Source of the DNA: GCA-2737665 sp044344795
GTDB lineage: Bacteria > Bacteroidota > Bacteroidia > Palsa-965
DNA length: 64,000 nucleotides
Assembly (NCBI GenBank): GCA_044344795.1
Contig: JBIJCF010000010.1
Location: forward strand, 1 to 64,000
Reading direction: 5' to 3'
The notes below the pieces were generated by a model, which worked only from the letters and a program-made list of their open reading frames with translations, had not been told where the DNA came from and ran no database searches. This document shows, one piece after another, positions 8,718 through 17,713 of the stretch (the stretch's first letter is position 1; each line of letters opens with the position of its first letter). Both the position numbers and the translations under genes were made by a program.

Positions 8718-9485
8718 TCACCAACGCAATATGAAATGTTCTTTACGCTGATGCGGTCGTAACATTACAATGCCGATATCAAAAAGATCCATCGTGCAAT
8801 GTAAATCTGCGTCCGCAATGATCTCATTCCAGGCACGCTCCATTTCTTCTGACCAATGTATATCATCAAATATTAAAACGGATTCTTGGTTCAAATACGG
8901 TTTAATCGTCCGGTAATAATTTATCGTTGGTTCGTAACGATGATTTCCATCGATGAAGATGAAGTCCCTTTTGGTATGTTGCTGCAGTATTTGTGCTAGC
9001 TGCTCATCAAACGCTCCGACGATTAAATGAGGATGAATATTCGTCTGATTAAAGCCGCTTTGGGCAACTGCAGCCGTTTCGGGACAGCCTTCGATGGTGA
9101 TTATACTTGCTGTTGGATTCGCCTGTTGCAAATACATGGTCGTTACGCCTAACGACGTACCCAATTCCAAAATAGTTTTGGGTTGAAAGCGCTGCACCAA
9201 ACGATATAGCAGTCGTGCAACACGAGGTGATTTTAACGAACGCTTCGCAATCGTGCTGATGGCAATGGGTCCGGAGTTGCCGGTGCCGAAATCGGTTTTA
9301 TGAATGGTTTGTGAACTCTTCAGGCATTCTTCTCGCCAACGCTCGGCTTTATTTTCGCCGGTAAAAGGTTGCTCAGGAAAAATGGTCGTCGTCAATTCGA
9401 AAACGAATGGCGAATGCACACCATGTTTGTTCACCGATTGGAATTGATGACGAAGAAATGCTTTAGTCTGAAACAGCAAACTCAC
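8718..9485 (-). CDS. Class I SAM-dependent methyltransferase
   Basis: A 255-residue Rossmann methyltransferase of the O-methyltransferase/CmcI-like type. An N-terminal helical part contains the NKHGVHSPFVF segment (about 19-29) seen in a Bacteroidota-specific family. Motif I is ILELGTSLG (about 142-150), an acidic residue ends strand 2 (TIEG), and FIFIDGNHRY plus LIFDDIHW (about 193 and 220) mark later strands. Substrate unknown. No ATG is near the N-terminus; the GTG at 9485 directly abuts the TAA of the upstream PorE-like gene and is the best start. Cotranscription with that gene is likely. Confidence 0.85.
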   Translation of the reverse strand: MSLLFQTKAFLRHQFQSVNKHGVHSPFVFELTTTIFPEQPFTGENKAERWREECLKSSQTIHKTDFGTGNSGPIAISTIAKRSLKSPRVARLLYRLVQRFQPKTILELGTSLGVTTMYLQQANPTASIITIEGCPETAAVAQSGFNQTNIHPHLIVGAFDEQLAQILQQHTKRDFIFIDGNHRYEPTINYYRTIKPYLNQESVLIFDDIHWSEEMERAWNEIIADADLHCTMDLFDIGIVMLRPHQRKEHFILRW

Positions 9486-11456
9486 TTACAATCCGATAAT
9501 CTTGAACTCTGTTCGACGGTTGATCTGTCTGTTTTCCGGAGTATCGTTCGGAACTACAGGTTGCGTGTCTCCATAACCTTTGTATGTTAAACGACTTGCA
9601 TCGATACCATTTGCAACGAGGTAGTTGTACACCGACTTGGCACGATTTTCCGAAAGCGTCTGGTTCATCTTCTTGTCACCAACGTTGTCCGTATGACCAC
9701 TGATTTCAATTTTGATAGTCGGATTGTTATTCATGAACGCAATCAATTTTCCTAACTCCGCTTTCGATTCCGGACGCAAGTCAAACTTGGCAGTTTCGAA
9801 GAATACATTTTTCAATACCACTTTTGCATTCAACTCCAGCGGAATTAATGGCACATCCATCAAGAACGGCTTGCTTGGATCTGTTGCTTCTTTCATGAAA
9901 AATGTTTCAGAGAAGAAGCAATAGCCCGGACTGTTAACATTCAACGCATAGTTTTTATTGATAGGTAGAACCAGCAAAAATTCTCCGGTAACAGGATCGG
10001 ATTTAGAACTGATGAATGTTTTACCCGTTGATACATCAATAAGTTCAAACTCTGCACCTAAAGGCTTTTTCGTTTTACTGTCGTAAACTTTTCCTTTCAT
10101 GTACGAAACGCCTTGCGGTCGTATTGGTTTGGGCAATTCAAACATGTACATATCATCACAACCTAATCCACCTTCGCGTGTAGAAGAATAATACGCATAC
10201 AGACCGCTTGCATTCACAATCAATCCACTTTCATTTCCTGAAGTGTTAATCGGATATCCTAAATTTTGTGGTTCGCCCCAATTGCCTGCACTGTCTCTTC
10301 GGCATACATATAAATCCAGTCCACCTAATCCGATGTGACCGTCAGACGCGAAGTACATGGTTTGATTGTCAGGATGTATGAATACAGCTTCTTCATTTCC
10401 CGGCGTATTAATTTCAGCACCCAGATTTACAGGCGTGCTCCATTGATTATTCGGACCTAATTCCGACATCCATATATCTCCGTTGCCATAACCACCTTTA
10501 CGGTTACTGACGTAGTACAGTGTTTTTCCATCACTGGAGAAAGAAGGTTGTGTTTCCCAACTTGCGGTATTCAAAGGTGCTCCAACGTTGGCCGGTCGAC
10601 TCCATTGTCCGTCCACTTTTTTGGAAAAGAAAATATCACAACTTCCAAAACCTTGTCGACCTGCACCATAACCATCATATCCTTCGCATGCCGCAAAAAA
10701 TAGAAAGCGTCCGTCAGCAGAAAGGGAAGGAGCGCCTTCGTTGGTTGGTGTGTTGATGGGCGGTCCAAGTGGTTTGGCTAAAGACCACGTTCCGTCCGAT
10801 TGCTGATAGCTGATGTAAAAATCTTCCTGAGAACGTTGTTTGGCACCGGTTTTAGGATCAATAACAATTTCATTACGTGTAAACAAGAATGTGCTTTCAT
10901 CGGCGGTGATGTTCGGGAAATACTCACACTCTTTAGAGTTAATCATATTGCCCATGTTAATCGGTTTAAAAGGAACCGGATTCGCCATAGCACGTATCGC
11001 AAACTCGCAGGATTTAATACCATTCTCCGCTTGTTCAATATCCACGCGCTTCGTAGAGCTGCGTTTCATGGATAAGAACATATCGTAATCTTTTTTTGCA
11101 TCCTCGTATTCGCCGAGTTTTAATTCTGCATTAGCGCAATCGAGGTACGAGTAGTACGAAAATTTAGGATTTAATGCGAACGCTTTTTTGTATTCATCAA
11201 CGGCCTTTTGCCATTCCTGTTTGGCGTTATGAATATCCGCCTGCAACAAATAACATTCAATAAAATTCGGATCAGCGTCTTTCGCTTTTTGCAATTCTGC
11301 AATAGCTAAATCAAATTGATAGTAGGCGAGATAACTTTCGGCTTGCTTATACGCCTTCACTGCTTTTTTATTGGTAGAGCTGTATTGCGCAGGAGGTTGG
11401 GCTTTGCAAGAGAAAGCGAATACGATTAAAAAACTGAATACAAAAAAACGTGTCAT
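9486..11456 (-). CDS. PorE-like TPR / beta-propeller / OmpA-family protein
   Basis: A 656-residue envelope protein with this domain order: signal ending FAFSC (a weak lipobox, about residues 1-17), TPR repeats (about 30-130), PD40/WD40-like propeller blades (about 165-430, repeated PSFSxDGKxLYYVSN and GxGDIW motifs), a carboxypeptidase-regulatory-like domain (about 440-530) and an OmpA C-terminal peptidoglycan-binding domain (about 545-656, SGHTDNVGDKKMNQTLSENR). This is the architecture described for PorE of the type IX secretion system, but paralogs with other roles share it, so the T9SS link is inferred. The ATG at 11456 is preferred over one at 11486 because it gives a clean signal peptide. 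Confidence 0.88.
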   Translation of the reverse strand: MTRFFVFSFLIVFAFSCKAQPPAQYSSTNKKAVKAYKQAESYLAYYQFDLAIAELQKAKDADPNFIECYLLQADIHNAKQEWQKAVDEYKKAFALNPKFSYYSYLDCANAELKLGEYEDAKKDYDMFLSMKRSSTKRVDIEQAENGIKSCEFAIRAMANPVPFKPINMGNMINSKECEYFPNITADESTFLFTRNEIVIDPKTGAKQRSQEDFYISYQQSDGTWSLAKPLGPPINTPTNEGAPSLSADGRFLFFAACEGYDGYGAGRQGFGSCDIFFSKKVDGQWSRPANVGAPLNTASWETQPSFSSDGKTLYYVSNRKGGYGNGDIWMSELGPNNQWSTPVNLGAEINTPGNEEAVFIHPDNQTMYFASDGHIGLGGLDLYVCRRDSAGNWGEPQNLGYPINTSGNESGLIVNASGLYAYYSSTREGGLGCDDMYMFELPKPIRPQGVSYMKGKVYDSKTKKPLGAEFELIDVSTGKTFISSKSDPVTGEFLLVLPINKNYALNVNSPGYCFFSETFFMKEATDPSKPFLMDVPLIPLELNAKVVLKNVFFETAKFDLRPESKAELGKLIAFMNNNPTIKIEISGHTDNVGDKKMNQTLSENRAKSVYNYLVANGIDASRLTYKGYGDTQPVVPNDTPENRQINRRTEFKIIGL

Positions 11457-11485
11457 TGTGGAGCTATTTCTTGGAGTATAATGCA

Positions 11486-11498
11486 TGTTCTAAGAACA
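11486..11498. promoter_or_regulatory. 13-bp palindrome upstream of PorE-like gene
   Basis: TGTTCTAAGAACA is a perfect inverted repeat with one central base, 30-42 bases before the ATG at 11456. It could be an operator; no regulator is known to me. Confidence 0.3.
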
Positions 11499-11539
11499 AG
11501 ATACAATTTTCGTGCAGAATTTAGTCGGTGAACTTCCTG

Positions 11540-12205
11540 TTAAGGAATGTTCATGAATTTATGCGTTTGCAGGGAAACATTCCAACGCGGATGCTGCATG
11601 ACGTAGTCTATAATCTGTGGTAGCATCTCAGCGCTTTTGCTCCATTCGGGTTGCAAAAACAACAAACATTCAGGATCCACTTTTGCGGCATTTTCTTCTG
11701 CCCAGCGAAAGTCATCTTTGTTATAAACGATTACTTTCAATTCATCTGCACGAAGAAAATTTTCCTCCTTTGGAGGCGAAGTTTTTTTCGGTGAGAGACA
11801 TACCCAGGCCCAATCGCCGGTGAGTGTGTAAGCGCCCGAGGTTTCAATAAAAGTTTGAACTCCATGCTCTTTCATCTTGCGTGTCAGATAATCGAGCTGA
11901 AATGCACTCGGTTCGCCTCCGGTAACAACGATAGCACGCGCAGGAAATTGCAACGTGTGCGCAACGATATCATCAGCAGCAGTTAACGGATGTGCGTTAA
12001 CGTCCCAACTTTCTTTAACGTCGCACCAATGGCAGCCCACATCACATCCTCCCAAACGAATGAAATACGCCGGTTTTCCGGAATGATGACCTTCGCCCTG
12101 AATGGTGTAAAATTCTTCCATCAATGGCAATGCTCTTCCTGAATTCAGCAGGGCACTTTGTTCGGGTGTTAATGAAGATGGCGTGACGTTGCCGATAAAT
12201 TTCAT
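11540..12205 (-). CDS. queE: 7-carboxy-7-deazaguanine synthase QueE
   Basis: A 221-residue radical SAM enzyme that converts 6-carboxytetrahydropterin to 7-carboxy-7-deazaguanine on the way to queuosine. The [4Fe-4S]/SAM motif is C-x3-C-x2-C at Cys54, Cys58 and Cys61 (CDVGCHWCD), preceded by the family sequence FYTIQGEGHHSGKPAYFIRL and followed by VVTGGEPSAF. Length is typical. Other queuosine genes are not in the window. It is followed closely upstream by the M20 amidohydrolase gene but has its own -7 box four bases before the ATG. Function is confident. Confidence 0.95.
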   Translation of the reverse strand: MKFIGNVTPSSLTPEQSALLNSGRALPLMEEFYTIQGEGHHSGKPAYFIRLGGCDVGCHWCDVKESWDVNAHPLTAADDIVAHTLQFPARAIVVTGGEPSAFQLDYLTRKMKEHGVQTFIETSGAYTLTGDWAWVCLSPKKTSPPKEENFLRADELKVIVYNKDDFRWAEENAAKVDPECLLFLQPEWSKSAEMLPQIIDYVMQHPRWNVSLQTHKFMNIP

Positions 12206-12209
12206 ACAT

Positions 12210-12217
12210 CAAAGGTA
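12210..12217 (-). promoter_or_regulatory. -7 promoter box (TACCTTTG), 4 bases before queE ATG
   Basis: TACCTTTG-ATGT-ATG on the minus strand. Spacing implies a leaderless or nearly leaderless queE mRNA. Confidence 0.65.
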
Positions 12218-12224
12218 ACGGGAA

Positions 12225-13436
12225 TTATTTCCCCAACAGCGCAGATGCTGCAACCCACGCCATTAATCCGGCGCCTACTTCTAACGATTTCGGATCTACG
12301 TCAAATTCAGGTGTATGCACACCATGCGCGTTGCGACCATCGGATGATGCGGTGCCTAGGCGATAAAAACATACCGGTTTACGTTGCGAGAACCACGCAA
12401 AATCTTCTGCAGTCATGCGCAATTCCAATTCCTTAACCTGCTCAACGCCTAAGTAATGTTGAGCTGCAGCGCGTGCATGATTCGTGACATCATTATCATT
12501 TACTAAGAATGGATATCCCTTATCAATGCGAAATTCGCACGAGCCACCGGCAGTTGAAGCAATTTCTTGGGCTACTTGCTGCATATAGTTATGCGCTGCT
12601 TCTCGCCACTCTTCATTCATGGTGCGGAAGGTTCCCTGAAGTTTCACTTCTCCGGGAATTACGTTGGTTGCGCCGAGTCCCTCGATTTTACCGAACGCGA
12701 GGACCGTAGGTGCATTATGCTTTTTCAGCAATGCAATCGGTTCTTCCATAAAGTCGCGTTGCAAACGATCGATGATACGTGCAGCAATAACTAGCGGATT
12801 GACGTAATCTTTCGGCATAGCGGCATGTCCGGGTTTACCTTTCACGGTAACGTGCAACTCATCCGTAGAAGCCATATACATACCATTGCGGAAGCCGACA
12901 TAACCGGCAGGTAAACTCGGGAAAACGTGTTGCGCAATCAGAAAGTCGGGTTCAGGATTTTTCAAAACGCCTTCGTCAATCATCAGCGATGCGCCACCGG
13001 GTAACACTTCTTCTCCGGGTTGAAAAATGAGTTTTACCGTGCCGTGCAAATGCTCTCGCATGCCGTATAGAATTTTCGCAGCACCCAATAAACACGTGGT
13101 ATGCACATCGTGTCCGCAGGCATGCATGACTCCCGGATTTTTTGAAGCATAAGTTGCCTCATTTTTTTCTTGAATCGGCAAGGCATCCAAGTCTGCACGT
13201 AACGCCACAACTTTTCCGGGATGCCCGCCTTCAATGAGACCGACAATTCCTGTGGGTGTGCAGCGTGTTGTGGTAATGCCGATTTTGTGTAATTCTTCTT
13301 CTACAAAATTGGCTGTAGCAAATTCATGAAAAGAAAGTTCAGGATGTGCATGCAAATGATGACGCACAAAACTTAAATGCGTAGCTAATGCTTTCGCCTC
13401 TTTTTTGATATGTTCCTGAATGGAATGCGCATCCAT
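12225..13436 (-). CDS. M20 family amidohydrolase (carboxypeptidase-like)
   Basis: A 403-residue metal-dependent amidohydrolase of the M20D type (hippurate hydrolase, N-acyl-amino-acid or IAA-conjugate hydrolase relatives). The metal-binding HACGHDVHT lies near residue 106, GEE with the catalytic glutamate near 141, an inserted dimerisation domain spans about 185-300, and a late metal-binding histidine in NAHGVHTPEFD is near 372. No signal peptide, so cytoplasmic. The exact substrate is unknown. It starts two bases after the stop of the large Omp85-like gene, so cotranscription is likely. Confidence 0.9.
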   Translation of the reverse strand: MDAHSIQEHIKKEAKALATHLSFVRHHLHAHPELSFHEFATANFVEEELHKIGITTTRCTPTGIVGLIEGGHPGKVVALRADLDALPIQEKNEATYASKNPGVMHACGHDVHTTCLLGAAKILYGMREHLHGTVKLIFQPGEEVLPGGASLMIDEGVLKNPEPDFLIAQHVFPSLPAGYVGFRNGMYMASTDELHVTVKGKPGHAAMPKDYVNPLVIAARIIDRLQRDFMEEPIALLKKHNAPTVLAFGKIEGLGATNVIPGEVKLQGTFRTMNEEWREAAHNYMQQVAQEIASTAGGSCEFRIDKGYPFLVNDNDVTNHARAAAQHYLGVEQVKELELRMTAEDFAWFSQRKPVCFYRLGTASSDGRNAHGVHTPEFDVDPKSLEVGAGLMAWVAASALLGK

Positions 13437-13438
13437 AC

Positions 13439-16400
13439 TTAAAAATCGAGGCTGAATGATAAGTAAGTAGTGCGCGGCAACACCACACGATCTTCAACGC
13501 CCCATGCCCAATCTACGCGAACGAAATAGCCCCAAATGCGGGAACGTAAACCAAATCCGTAACCACCGACAATGGGTTCTTTGTGTGTAGTTAAAACAAC
13601 GGTTATCGGATTTCCTGTTGATGAAACAACGGTTGTGTTTAATGAGTTATCCGGATCGTAAGGATTAGTTCCTGTCCACGCTGTGCCGATATCGCCGAAG
13701 CCAACTACCTGGAAGTTGTTGATGAAATCGGAACGCAAAGGACGATTGAATAAATAACGGAAAATAGGAACGCGTAATTCAGAATTAATAATCGCATAAC
13801 TGTTTCCGTTACGAATATTCTGATAGAATCCACGCATTGGTGTTACTATGGTTTGATAGGCGTAACCTTTGTCAGTTGCGATGTTCACGCTTTGATCAAA
13901 ACGAGGAATGAGCCAATTGTCCACACCGCCCATGTAGTACACGAGTTTGTCGTTACCGAATGATGTAGCTGCAGAGAAGCGCGTTGCCCAAACGATTTCA
14001 CGATGCACTTTTTGATAATAACGTAAATCAAATCCGGCAACGTATAAGTCGTTTTTCAATTTACGATTGTCTTTGTTTTCAGCACGCACCAAGCTGTCTA
14101 AGCCCTGGAAGGTTTCAAAGAATACTTTAAAACGCAAACCGTTATACAAATTAAGACCGCGCTTAATGGTATTGTCGTATATCAATTCGACTTTGGCATT
14201 GGCTGAATTATAGTGAATACTATTACGGTTGAGGTTCAAAAAGTCTGTTGCCAAGAATGTACGACGGTCATTACGATAACCGGCATACATGCGCACTGCC
14301 AACACTTCATTAAATGGATAACGCAATCCATAGCGTCCTTCGTGGGTATAAATTCTGCTCAATGTTCCGCCACCACTGCTAACATTCAGGAAGCCCTGGC
14401 GGTGCAACATAATGAACTTGTCCCAGCGTCGTAAACGATCTTCGAACAACAACACATATTCGTTACTCTTCAAATCGGCTGATAAACGCACGCCTCCGGT
14501 CACCTTGTGATCTTCGAGTAAATCCGTTAAACCGATCTTGAACAATCCTGTAAATCCGGGATTCAGATAAATTGGTGCGCCTCCGCCTGTGAAACGCTGA
14601 TAACCTGCGTTAAGGAAGCTGTTATCCAATTGACTCTGGAAATATTCAGTAGTAAATTGAACTTTGTAGTTGCGAATAATCGGTAATACAAAGACATCAC
14701 GCGCCGGACCTATTCTAGTAGAATCCGTTAGCGTGTCGGGTGATGCCGCTTTAGTTGGAGGCGGCGGAACATTGGCTTCGTAGGTGCGAGGTGTTGTGCC
14801 TTCGAACTGATAATTACCAATGTCAATTTTCGTGGAATCTTTCTTCGCCTGATCGCGTTGTGCAGGATTCTCATACACTTTCACGGTTTGCATAGGTTTG
14901 CCGGAAGGTGTTGTTGTTTTTTTCGTACGATCGATAGAGTCTAATTCGGCTTCAATTTTGGTCAACTCAATGACGCGATCGCGATACGGCGTGTGAATTA
15001 ATTTTTTGCCGCTGAGAGAAGAATACGGTTGCAAATCTTCCGTGTAAATATGATAACGACCATCGTGATAAACGACTTCCGCTAACTTATTCGCGCCGGG
15101 TGCAATGTGTTGTTCCAAAATACCAAACTTGTAATTGGTAATGGCCATGCTTCGCGCAAAATAGCGGTAGTGTTCTACGGTATCCACGTATGCGATAGCA
15201 CTGTCGAAATAGCCTACATAGCGATTCTTGATGCCGTTTTGATCGCTGAGGTAAGAAAAACGAATATCATCGTAAGGTTGACACTGCAATTCGTTAACAT
15301 GTGGCGTGTTGGTAATTCGACGCAATACATTAGACTTCGACGCCCAGTTGTACACAAACAAATCAAACGACTTGATCAATTTCTGATTCGGTTCAATAGT
15401 TTTAATCGTGTCGTTATCGCGGTTGGAACTGAACACAATATTCTTACCGCCATCAATGAAAGACGGATTCAGGTCGTCCCAAATATCGTTGGTGATTTGT
15501 GTGGTAGAACCCCCTGAAATGGCGTAAACGAAAATGTCTGTTTGTCCTTTCTGCACAGCCGACATCACGAAAAATTTTCCGTCCGGCGAATAACTGTAAT
15601 CAATAATCTTGATGAAATTATACACCGGCTTCACAATTTTGGAGCCGTCTTCAATAGTATAAATTACCAAAAACGTTTCGCCCTCCTTCTCGTAAAACCA
15701 CGATAACAATTGCCCCGACGGATGCCAAGCCACCAGCGGATAGGAGAAGTCGTTCACGCGATCGAGTTTCTGACCCTTCTTGAACAAGCGTTTCTTTTTG
15801 CCTGTGGCCAAATCCAACAACCACAACTTTACCTGACCCATTTCGTTGGTCACGTAGGTCATGTATTTTCCATCAGGACTCACTTTCGCCTGATTGTAAG
15901 CGCGGTTACTTTTTACTTTCCGCACCATTTCTTTCCCTCGCGGAAGTGTTCGTGTGGTGTCGTTAAAAGCAAATTTTTTCGAGTAATAATTTTGCCAATC
16001 AAAGGTGAGGTTGCGCATATTCACACCCAATACAAACAAGAAAGAGCTTTCTACATTCCTGCTCACTTTTGTCATGTACAGTATGTTCGGAATAACCGCA
16101 GGACTGTATTTCTCGGCGATGAAGTACCAGATGGAATGGCCCGCAATGGCAGCATCATCGCCGGTTAAGTGATTGAATTTTCTGAAACGCCCCGCAGTAA
16201 TGCCATCACGTACACGATTGTCCACGTCCGTGTTCCAGCCTTTACCGACGTATGATACGAGACCTTTGATGTACCATTCGGGCAATGCCAACAACGTAGA
16301 GTTCTTCGCCATATCGCGCACATTGCCGCCGTACATCATTTGATTCACGATAACTTCCGCAATACCCGAACGAATTTGTTCTTCAAAGCGCACATGATCG

Positions 16401-16798
16401 CCTTCGAAATACAAGAACACTTTTTTTCCCACAATGCGCGTCATACCGCCCACGTTGGAGCCGTCATCGGTGCTTAAACCGACGTTGCTCTGCTTAAAAT
16501 CTTCTTGTTTGTTGTAAACAATAAATTGAATACGCTCGTTCAGGGAATAATCGAAAAAGCGCTCCACTTCCGCAATCTGCACTTTAGCAGCCTTAGCTGT
16601 GTATATGGCCAGTTCTTTACCGCCCGTGTTGTAATACACTTCGTATTTATCAAACTTGATAAAGTTCCATTTGAAGTCTTGATACTGCACGCGGTTTTTT
16701 CCGAATTCTGTTTGAGAACCGTTGTAAAACTGGGCATATAGCAGTGCCGGTGTCGAAAAACACCACAACATCAGTATGGCAATGAGTCGAATCTTCAT
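13439..16798 (-). CDS. Large envelope protein: peptidase-MA-like, TolB-type propeller, Omp85-like barrel
   Basis: A 1119-residue exported protein (signal about 1-22, ending LLYAQ). Residues about 30-250 resemble an M1/peptidase-MA-like domain, with PEWYIKGLVSYVG near 175. However the expected HExxH zinc helix is replaced by IAEVIVNQMMYG, so it is probably inactive. Residues about 300-560 hold WD40/PD40-like repeats (SPDGKYMTYVTN, YSPDGKFFVMSA). A Pro/Thr/Lys-rich linker (about 640-700) leads to a C-terminal beta-barrel of surface-antigen (D15/Omp85) type, ending in alternating aromatic strands and a terminal Phe. Role unknown; outer-membrane location inferred. The M20 gene follows two bases downstream. 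Confidence 0.82.
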   Translation of the reverse strand: MKIRLIAILMLWCFSTPALLYAQFYNGSQTEFGKNRVQYQDFKWNFIKFDKYEVYYNTGGKELAIYTAKAAKVQIAEVERFFDYSLNERIQFIVYNKQEDFKQSNVGLSTDDGSNVGGMTRIVGKKVFLYFEGDHVRFEEQIRSGIAEVIVNQMMYGGNVRDMAKNSTLLALPEWYIKGLVSYVGKGWNTDVDNRVRDGITAGRFRKFNHLTGDDAAIAGHSIWYFIAEKYSPAVIPNILYMTKVSRNVESSFLFVLGVNMRNLTFDWQNYYSKKFAFNDTTRTLPRGKEMVRKVKSNRAYNQAKVSPDGKYMTYVTNEMGQVKLWLLDLATGKKKRLFKKGQKLDRVNDFSYPLVAWHPSGQLLSWFYEKEGETFLVIYTIEDGSKIVKPVYNFIKIIDYSYSPDGKFFVMSAVQKGQTDIFVYAISGGSTTQITNDIWDDLNPSFIDGGKNIVFSSNRDNDTIKTIEPNQKLIKSFDLFVYNWASKSNVLRRITNTPHVNELQCQPYDDIRFSYLSDQNGIKNRYVGYFDSAIAYVDTVEHYRYFARSMAITNYKFGILEQHIAPGANKLAEVVYHDGRYHIYTEDLQPYSSLSGKKLIHTPYRDRVIELTKIEAELDSIDRTKKTTTPSGKPMQTVKVYENPAQRDQAKKDSTKIDIGNYQFEGTTPRTYEANVPPPPTKAASPDTLTDSTRIGPARDVFVLPIIRNYKVQFTTEYFQSQLDNSFLNAGYQRFTGGGAPIYLNPGFTGLFKIGLTDLLEDHKVTGGVRLSADLKSNEYVLLFEDRLRRWDKFIMLHRQGFLNVSSGGGTLSRIYTHEGRYGLRYPFNEVLAVRMYAGYRNDRRTFLATDFLNLNRNSIHYNSANAKVELIYDNTIKRGLNLYNGLRFKVFFETFQGLDSLVRAENKDNRKLKNDLYVAGFDLRYYQKVHREIVWATRFSAATSFGNDKLVYYMGGVDNWLIPRFDQSVNIATDKGYAYQTIVTPMRGFYQNIRNGNSYAIINSELRVPIFRYLFNRPLRSDFINNFQVVGFGDIGTAWTGTNPYDPDNSLNTTVVSSTGNPITVVLTTHKEPIVGGYGFGLRSRIWGYFVRVDWAWGVEDRVVLPRTTYLSFSLDF

Positions 16799-16931
16799 GT
16801 GTAGTATAGCGCCCGCAGGATGAAAACAAGCCGACCGGCAATTAGTTCACGTTATCTAACACCAAACCCTAAAGTTAGCCAAGAATACCAGGATTGACAA
16901 AACAAGAGGCGATTACTTTGCAGGAGGGCGT

Positions 16932-16939
16932 TACCTTTG
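16932..16939 (+). promoter_or_regulatory. -7 promoter box (TACCTTTG), 5 bases before MBL-fold gene ATG
   Basis: TACCTTTG-CATAT-ATG. It lies inside an in-frame upstream extension of the coding frame, which is why the ATG at 16945 and not one at 16894 is taken as the start. Confidence 0.65.
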
Positions 16940-16944
16940 CATAT

Positions 16945-17586
16945 ATGGTAACCATTCAGCAATTTACATTTAACCCTTTTTACGAGAATACGTACGTGCT
17001 TTCCGATGAAACCGGCGCTTGTGTGATCATCGATCCGGGCTGCCATGTGGCGGATGAAGAGCAGGAACTGGAAGCATACATTGTTAAAAATAATTTGCGG
17101 CCCGAGCACTTGCTGCTCACACATGGTCATGTGGATCATGTTTTTGGAAACCATTTTGTGACGCAGCGTTGGGGTTTGGGTATAACGATACATGCCCTGG
17201 ACATACCCACGTTACAGGCGTTTCCGCAGGTGTGTGCCATGTACGGTTTTCACGGTTATGTGCAAGACGCACCAACTGCTTTACTGCAAGAGGGAACACC
17301 GGTGAAGTTTGGGAACACGGAATTAGAGGTTTTTTTTACACCCGGTCATTCACCCGGAAGTGTTTGTTTTTATCATAGCGGTCAGGGCTTTGTTATTGGG
17401 GGCGACGTGTTATTTGAAGGCAGCATAGGTCGCACCGATTTGCCCGGAGGAAACTTTGACGTGTTGGCACAAAGCATACGCACCAAGTTGTATGTATTAC
17501 CTGATAACACCACAATTCATCCCGGTCACGGACCTGCAACAACAATAGGTAAAGAGAAGCGGAGCAATCCGTTTGTGATGGGGTAG
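16945..17586 (+). CDS. MBL-fold metallo-hydrolase (glyoxalase II-like)
   Basis: A 213-residue metallo-beta-lactamase-fold hydrolase. The zinc motif THGHVDH gives His60, His62, Asp64 and His65; a further histidine is in FFTPGHSPGSVCFY (about 134), an aspartate in FVIGGDVLFEGSIGRTDLPGG (about 155-170), and the last histidine in IHPGHGP (about 196). GRTDLPGG is typical of the YcbL-like subgroup of small glyoxalase II relatives. The substrate is not fixed by sequence. An upstream ATG at 16894 would add 17 residues, but the promoter box lies in that stretch and homologs begin near MVTIQQFTFNPF. Divergent from the large Omp85-like gene. Confidence 0.9.
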   Translation: MVTIQQFTFNPFYENTYVLSDETGACVIIDPGCHVADEEQELEAYIVKNNLRPEHLLLTHGHVDHVFGNHFVTQRWGLGITIHALDIPTLQAFPQVCAMYGFHGYVQDAPTALLQEGTPVKFGNTELEVFFTPGHSPGSVCFYHSGQGFVIGGDVLFEGSIGRTDLPGGNFDVLAQSIRTKLYVLPDNTTIHPGHGPATTIGKEKRSNPFVMG

Positions 17587-17713
17587 TGATTGCCGTTTAT
17601 ATCCCGAATCATACCACTTAAGAACGTTTTTGATTTTTCTCCCGCATCTCGTGTGAAGTTTTCTCTACTGCGCGTCTTTCAGTAAAGACAGCAATAATTT
17701 AAAACAACAGCAC

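Noticed and set aside
15107..15517. Long antisense open frames within the large genes (also in secA, gcvP, manC and the carboxylase)
   Set aside because: They are shadows of strongly biased coding frames on the other strand, without promoter, signal or family features.
16894..16944. Longer N-terminus for the MBL-fold protein
   Set aside because: The extension covers the promoter box and homologs start at the later Met.
17674..17689. GTCTTT-CAGT-AAAGAC hairpin upstream of the plug-protein gene
   Set aside because: Only six pairs, mostly A-T, no T-run; could arise by chance.
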